Shown here one piece after another: positions 60,098 to 64,000 of a stretch of 64,000 nt of DNA. The DNA comes from Melghirimyces thermohalophilus (lineage in GTDB: Bacteria > Bacillota > Bacilli > Thermoactinomycetales > DSM-45169), in NCBI RefSeq assembly GCF_900102685.1, contig NZ_FMZA01000001.1, positions 62,001-126,000 of the forward strand, given 5' to 3'. The notes below the pieces were generated by a model. That model saw only the letters and a program-made list of their open reading frames with translations, did no database searches and was not told where the DNA came from. Position 1 is the stretch's first letter. Every line of letters begins with the position of its first letter. The position numbers and the translations under genes were made by a program.

Positions 60098-60547
60098 CTA
60101 ATAAGCGGCGGTTCTCGCCCGATATGTATGAGCCCCCACATCGTGTGTTCCTTCCGCAAAGGAAGTGACTCCGGAATCGTTCACTTGGGAGGTGAAGCAG
60201 GAGGTTTGGTAAGCCGGGATTTCACAACTGTAGGACCTCCCGTCGCTGTTTCGCACGACCTTCGCGTTTCCACCGTAATCGTTTCCGGGATCATGGGCGA
60301 CCGACGCTGTGATCCGCGCCCAAGCGGTTTCACACTGGGTACTGTAACGGAGTTCGATCGTGGCGTAGGGATCGATCCGGGCGGATTCGACGGTGATCGC
60401 ACTATTGGCACAACCGGTGCTGACGGGATCCGTACCATCCAGAGGAGCGGCTTCAACTGCTTGGTGGGCGCCGCTCAGACCGAAAAAGAAAGTAGTGAAG
60501 ACAAACGATAACGAGAGCATCAACATCCCTTTTTTCAATTCAATCAA
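60098..60547 (-). CDS. Secreted DUF2690 protein (copy 1)
   Basis: 149 aa. Signal peptide (MLSLSFVFTTFFFGLSGAHQAVEA). Mature part has the DUF2690 pattern: GTDPVSTGCANSAITV, IELRYSTQCETAWARI, VVRNSDGRSYSCEI, CF..QVND. Four Cys likely make two disulfides. Relatives occur in Streptomyces and in Bacillus (YjfA). Function unknown. Divergent from a paralogue 190 bp away. Confidence 0.85.
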   Translation of the reverse strand: MIELKKGMLMLSLSFVFTTFFFGLSGAHQAVEAAPLDGTDPVSTGCANSAITVESARIDPYATIELRYSTQCETAWARITASVAHDPGNDYGGNAKVVRNSDGRSYSCEIPAYQTSCFTSQVNDSGVTSFAEGTHDVGAHTYRARTAAY

Positions 60548-60740
60548 CTCTCTTTTGAAAAGATTCTATATTTCCCCTATTCTAACATATAATAGCTAAA
60601 ATTGGGTGATAATTAATCCGTAAGATTAAGATATTTTTGATTTTCGCTATTTTTATTGATTCATCGTTGCAAGTTTCTACCTTAACATGCTAAAATTTAA
60701 CTGACATAGAATTAACAAAATTGAGAGTGGAGGGTGACGG

Positions 60741-61181
60741 ATGAAAAGGATTTTCACTTTTTCTCTTTTTTTCGTGACTGTTTTCAGTCTGAGCTTCTTT
60801 GCTTTTCACAGCGAAACCTATGCCTGGTCCGAGAGCTACACGGGTACATGGCCCCACCAAACGCCATGCGCCAGTGATGCGCGAACGGTTCATTCCGCTC
60901 AAATCGATAGCGCCTCGGTGATTGAGTTGCGCTACAGCCCCTCCTGTGAGACCGCTTGGGCGCGAATCACGGCCGACTATCCCCACGAGCCGAGCGAGCG
61001 CGGATTGGGAGAAGCCCGGATCGTCCGTAACAGCGACGGGAGGAGCTATTCTTGCACCTTACAAGCGGGTCAATCCTCCTGCTTTACCCAGCAGGTGAAC
61101 GATCACAATGTGACCTCCTTTGCGGAGGGTGTGCACGATAATGGGATCGTCTTCAGGGAAGCGAGAACCGCTTCCTACTAA
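60741..61181 (+). CDS. Secreted DUF2690 protein (copy 2)
   Basis: 146 aa, signal peptide (FTFSLFFVTVFSLSFFAFHSETYA). Shares IELRYS..CETAWARI, VRNSDGRSYSC and VTSFAEG.HD with copy 1, so the two are clear paralogues with the same Cys. RBS GGAGGGTG. Own terminator. Confidence 0.85.
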   Translation: MKRIFTFSLFFVTVFSLSFFAFHSETYAWSESYTGTWPHQTPCASDARTVHSAQIDSASVIELRYSPSCETAWARITADYPHEPSERGLGEARIVRNSDGRSYSCTLQAGQSSCFTQQVNDHNVTSFAEGVHDNGIVFREARTASY

Positions 61182-61195
61182 CTTTCGGGAATCCA

Positions 61196-61226
61196 TCCCC
61201 CTCGTTGACTGCGGGGGGATTTTTTG
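61196..61226 (+). terminator. Terminator of DUF2690 copy 2
   Basis: An atcccccc-type hairpin (ccccctc/gcggggg, imperfect) followed by T6. Confidence 0.7.
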
Positions 61227-61255
61227 TTTTAAAAATCAACCTTATTTTGTGCCAA

Positions 61256-61291
61256 ACAGGGAAGACAGGGAAGACAGGGAAGACAGGGAAG
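61256..61291 (+). repeat. 9-bp minisatellite, four copies
   Basis: Four exact tandem copies of acagggaag. It lies in non-coding DNA; frames through it (RED or FPV repeats) have no RBS. Confidence 0.9.
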
Positions 61292-61392
61292 AAAGGACAT
61301 TTCGCCCAGGCAATCACAGATATGTCTATTTTATAGTCCACCTTAATATTTTTTGTATTTATAATATAAGAGCCGCATCACGATCTCTCTCA

Positions 61393-61435
61393 TGTGATTT
61401 AAATCACAATAAATAGCTTATGAGTATGATCTAAT
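61393..61435 (+). promoter_or_regulatory. FNR/CRP-type operator and promoter of the OsmC-globin gene
   Basis: Perfect palindrome TGTGAtttaaaTCACA (61393-61408), the CRP/FNR-family consensus. A -10-like TCTAAT at 61430-61435 would put the start near 61442, with the operator centred at -41.5, the class II activator position. The 358-bp gap 61182-61539 also holds the terminator and minisatellite above. Confidence 0.65.
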
Positions 61436-61539
61436 GGAGATGAAGATAAAGAAAAGTTGGGAGGCCTGTAAATGGCCAATTCACGGATTGAAAAATGCCT
61501 AAGGTTATAATTGAAATACAAAGAAAGGAGATTGTTATA

Positions 61540-62331
61540 ATGGCAGATCTTACATTTGCATCCGAAGCAACATGGAGCGGAACTGGTAAAAAAGGTGAAG
61601 GTAAGATTACAATAGGTCAAGAGACAGTCAGTTATTCTGTGCCTGTTTCCATGGGTGGTAAGGGGATGGGTTCAAGCCCTGAAGATATGCTAGTCGGTGC
61701 GGTAACGGCTTGTTACAGTGGTACACTCTATTCAACGTTAGTCAAAAAAGAGTTGCCGGTGCAACACGTTACACTGCGAGCAGAAGGAATCGTCACTGAT
61801 TATCCCGAACAGATGAAATTCAGCCGACTAATTGTCCATCCGACTATCGTTGGCGGGGAAAAATCGCAGCTATCTGAATATGAGCAGGCCGCAATCACCG
61901 CTCGCGATAAGTGCTTCATTGGGAAAACTATCGCGGGAAACGTTGCTTACGAGGTAGGGAAGGTACGGGTCACAAATGCATTGCTCGAACAAGAAAAGAT
62001 CGACGAATTGGTTGAGCGATTCTACAATTACCTAACGAAGGAATCTTACTTTAGCTCCATGTTCACTAAACGGAATGTCGATATCAATAGACTCAAAAAC
62101 CGGCAAAAAATATTTATTTCCCGAATAGTAAACAATGACACTCCGGATGTCGATCAGGACAGTGCTAAGCAAGTTGAACAAAGGCATCAATTTCATACTA
62201 CCCCTGAACGGGCAAAAGTTTGGCTGGACTTACTAGAGAAAGCCGTAGACGACATGGAGATTCCGCTCGAGATAAAAGAACCATTGATGGATAAAATGAA
62301 TTTTATGATGGATAAGATCGTCAAGAAATGA
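61540..62331 (+). CDS. OsmC-family protein fused to a truncated haemoglobin domain
   Basis: 263 aa. Residues 1-145 are OsmC/Ohr-like with both redox cysteines, C58 (AVTACYSGTL) and C125 (ARDKCFIGKT). Residues 150-263 match group II truncated globins such as Bacillus YjbI: LVERFYNYLTKESYFSSMF, NRLKNRQKIFISRI, then the proximal His (H216) in EQRHQFHTTPERAKVWLDLLEKA. OsmC/Ohr proteins reduce organic hydroperoxides through thiols; a haem partner on the same chain suggests peroxide, NO or O2 handling. AAAGGAG is 9 nt upstream. The gene is more AT-rich than its neighbours. Confidence 0.85.
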   Translation: MADLTFASEATWSGTGKKGEGKITIGQETVSYSVPVSMGGKGMGSSPEDMLVGAVTACYSGTLYSTLVKKELPVQHVTLRAEGIVTDYPEQMKFSRLIVHPTIVGGEKSQLSEYEQAAITARDKCFIGKTIAGNVAYEVGKVRVTNALLEQEKIDELVERFYNYLTKESYFSSMFTKRNVDINRLKNRQKIFISRIVNNDTPDVDQDSAKQVEQRHQFHTTPERAKVWLDLLEKAVDDMEIPLEIKEPLMDKMNFMMDKIVKK

Positions 62332-62335
62332 CTTA

Positions 62336-63005
62336 CACTCTAACTATTTCATACCACATCCCCGTTTTCCGTTATGATAAGCATTTGGATCGAAAAAGCA
62401 TTCGTTGTTAGTTGCTCCAGGTGATTCGCTCCAAATTTTCGGGTGACGAAATGGCTTCGCGTCGAAGGTGTGATCTCACGAGCCAACGCGTTGACGCCCG
62501 TCCGTGTTTCAGAAACCTTGTTGCGTAACCCCATCCATATGTTCAGTGCTGATTTGGAACGGTACAGGCCGTACCGCTGTTTCTTGAGATCGTATCGATA
62601 TGGCGAGTCGGGAGTACGAGACATATCGGTTCCTTTGGAAGGCTATGGTTGTGTCCATACACCAAAGGACGATCATGTCTCTTATTTTGTCAAGGGATAT
62701 TTTTTCGGTAAATTAACACGATTACTGTTAACCTCTACAATCAAAATGGTACCCGAAATTCGCACGGACTACTCAGCTATTCGGTCGATTTACCCGAGAT
62801 CAAAGATGTGGCCGGTTTGGTGTTCTCACGCTTATCCTTCGACGGCGCAAAAGTTGTACCAAGACGCGTTCGCCGGCCCCGATGTTGTTCCATTCTCATC
62901 GACTCCGGCGGCTTTGGAGATGTTGTTTGTATCTATATCACAGGCATGATTGCGGATACAAAAGGGAATAAGGATGGTTGGAATCTATGTTGAAAGGGGA
63001 ATCGA
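62336..63005. other. Degenerate region without a recognisable gene
   Basis: Two overlapping open frames oppose each other (plus 62443-62949, minus 62349-62624). Neither has an RBS or motif I know. Frame interruptions and mixed composition suggest eroded insertion or gene remnants. I see no inverted repeats typical of an intact IS. Confidence 0.4.
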
Positions 63006-63010
63006 AACAG

Positions 63011-63655
63011 ATGAAAGTGTTGGTGGTCGGTGCAAACGGTCAGATCGGCCGACAGTTGGTAGCGCTCTTGCAGGAGAGCGAGGAGCATGCCGTCCGGGCG
63101 ATGGTGCGCAAAGAGGAGCAAGAGGAGGCTCTGAAGGAAAGAGGGATTGAAGCGGTGCTGGCCGATCTGGAAGGAACGGTGGAGGAGATTGCTGAAGCCG
63201 CTAAGGGGTGTGACGCCGTGGTCTTTACTGCCGGTTCCGGCGGAGCCACGGGACCGGACAAGACCCTGTTGGTCGATCTGGATGGGGCGGTGAAGACGAT
63301 GGAAGCCGCGGAACAGGCCGGGGTGAAGCGGTTTGTGATGGTGAGCGCCATTCAGGCCCACAACCGGGAAAACTGGAGCGAGAAAATCAAGCCCTATTTC
63401 GTGGCCAAGCATTATGCGGATCGGGTTCTGGAACAGAGCGGGCTAACCTACACGATCATTCGTCCTGGAGGGCTGTTAAACGAGCCTGGCACCGGCAAAG
63501 TAACCGCCGCCGAAAATCTGGAACGGTCCACGATCCCCCGAGAGGATGTGGCCCGTACCATTTTTGCTTCCCTAAACGAGCCCCGCACCTACAACCGCGC
63601 TTTTGATCTTATCTCCGGGGAGACGCCGATCTTGGATGCCGTGAAACAGATATAA
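63011..63655 (+). CDS. NAD(P)-binding SDR-type reductase (YhfK/YwnB-like)
   Basis: 214 aa, atypical short-chain dehydrogenase. Dinucleotide motif VVGANGQIGRQLV, ADLEGTVEEIAEAAKGCDAVVFTAGSGG, FVMVSAIQAH, KHYADRVLEQSGLTYTIIRPGGL. Catalytic Tyr-Lys of classic SDRs is replaced by KHYAD, as in the SDR_a5 group. Substrate unknown. ATG with AGGGGA 11 nt upstream. Confidence 0.9.
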   Translation: MKVLVVGANGQIGRQLVALLQESEEHAVRAMVRKEEQEEALKERGIEAVLADLEGTVEEIAEAAKGCDAVVFTAGSGGATGPDKTLLVDLDGAVKTMEAAEQAGVKRFVMVSAIQAHNRENWSEKIKPYFVAKHYADRVLEQSGLTYTIIRPGGLLNEPGTGKVTAAENLERSTIPREDVARTIFASLNEPRTYNRAFDLISGETPILDAVKQI

Positions 63656-63669
63656 GCATGCTTTTCCTT

Positions 63670-63699
63670 GGCAGCTTCCTTTAAGGGAGCTGCTTTTTT
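63670..63699 (+). terminator. Terminator
   Basis: A gcagctt.cc/gg.agctgc stem is followed by T6. Confidence 0.85.
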
Positions 63700-63762
63700 G
63701 CTGGACCTATATATAAAAATGCGGATGTTCCTCCTGCGCTGCTACCTCCACACGCAGTATAA

Positions 63763-63921
63763 TCAAGGAGATGTTTTAGGAACCTTAAGTGGTTTTTTGC
63801 GCTCCAATGCTTCATCATCAACGTCATATACTTGAACGTCAAATCCTTTGAAAGCGGTCTGGTACGCAATCTGACTTCTCAAAACACCGCCGCTGGCAAC
63901 AGTGATCTGTTTATAATCCAT
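63763..63921 (-). pseudogene. 3-hydroxyacyl-CoA dehydrogenase, N-terminal fragment
   Basis: 52 residues match only the first strand-turn-helix of 3-hydroxyacyl-CoA dehydrogenase: MDYKQITVASGGVLRSQIAYQ, then TAFKGFDVQVYDVDDEALER. The NAD glycine motif is damaged (GVLG to GVLR) and the frame stops long before the usual end (about 290 aa or more). GGAG remains upstream. No further exon is seen downstream, so the rest is deleted. Confidence 0.75.
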
Positions 63922-64000
63922 GGCGATTCTCCGATTTTAACTGCTTTTATTCCTCATGCAAGAGTGGCAACTTTCAGCGATTTTGCAAGGAAAAGGGTAT

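Noticed and set aside
61256-61291. Short CRISPR-like array
   Set aside because: Period is 9 bp with no spacers.
61153-61341. Minus-strand ORF with FPV repeats (and plus RED repeats)
   Set aside because: Reads the 9-bp minisatellite; no RBS, unsupported.

Overview
The window reads as a chromosomal segment of an endospore-forming, naturally competent Gram-positive bacterium (Bacillota) close to Bacillus and most like Thermoactinomycetaceae. The evidence is the gene content: a complete comG pseudopilin operon, YlaH/YlaI/YlaJ, YqzE, YkuS, YktB, YjcG, SR1P, YolD, a YhcN/YlaJ sporulation lipoprotein and a likely alpha/beta spore protein. Ribosome-binding sites are strong GGAGG-type, GTG and TTG starts are frequent, base composition is moderately GC-rich, and genes are densely packed with factor-independent terminators. 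The family assignment is inference; no rRNA gene is present.

Layout. 1-3,800: palindrome-rich flank with an eroded SUKH (SMI1/KNR4) immunity gene, wrbA, a YolD-like SOS gene under a LexA box, and selD. An in-frame UGA in selD appears to encode selenocysteine. 3,900-13,200: a multiply frameshifted LacI-type regulator, then the cysteine desulfurase-thiI pair, a RocB-like peptidase, pterin dehydratase, a TerC transporter, a YkoP/glycosyltransferase pair facing a YkoQ-like phosphoesterase, and tRNA-Gln. 13,300-20,200: membrane-anchored Mrr-like nuclease against a cluster of small membrane proteins, YjbQ, a secreted M28 peptidase of the glutamate carboxypeptidase II type, a secreted NucA/NucB-type nuclease, and UvsE. 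20,300-24,050: ribose ABC operon rbsACB behind a cre/RbsR-type operator. 24,250-28,400: comGA-GG. 28,800-31,400: aroK, yqzE, ykuS-like, ispG. 31,500-41,000: small membrane proteins, a glutamine amidotransferase-like hydrolase, cydAB, VanW and 3D-domain cell-wall proteins, a SEC-C protein, and an NSS transporter. 41,000-50,450: nucleotide and RNA-related enzymes, four tRNAs (initiator Met, Asp, Ile-CAU, Val), a PAP2 phosphatase, a Y-family polymerase with its own LexA box, and the SR1/SR1P dual-function RNA. 50,500-60,000: YktB, PepA, FAH hydrolase, an EndoIII/MagIII-like glycosylase, an IscA-like protein, GDPD, endonuclease IV, YlaH/I/J, an MBL hydrolase and tRNA-Ala. 60,000-64,000: a more AT-rich accessory stretch with two divergent DUF2690 paralogues, a 9-bp minisatellite, an OsmC-truncated-globin fusion behind an FNR/CRP-type palindrome, degenerate DNA, an NAD(P)-binding reductase and a truncated 3-hydroxyacyl-CoA dehydrogenase.

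Common threads: DNA repair is well represented (uvsE, Y-family polymerase, YolD, MagIII-like glycosylase, nfo), and two of these genes carry perfect LexA boxes. Competence and sporulation genes are intact. Several eroded genes (SUKH, LacI, HAD) mark older insertions or losses. The points most worth a second look are the selenocysteine SelD, the OsmC-globin fusion with its palindromic promoter, the long hairpin at 45.8 kb, the bacterial GCPII homologue, and the SR1 locus with CcpN-like operators.
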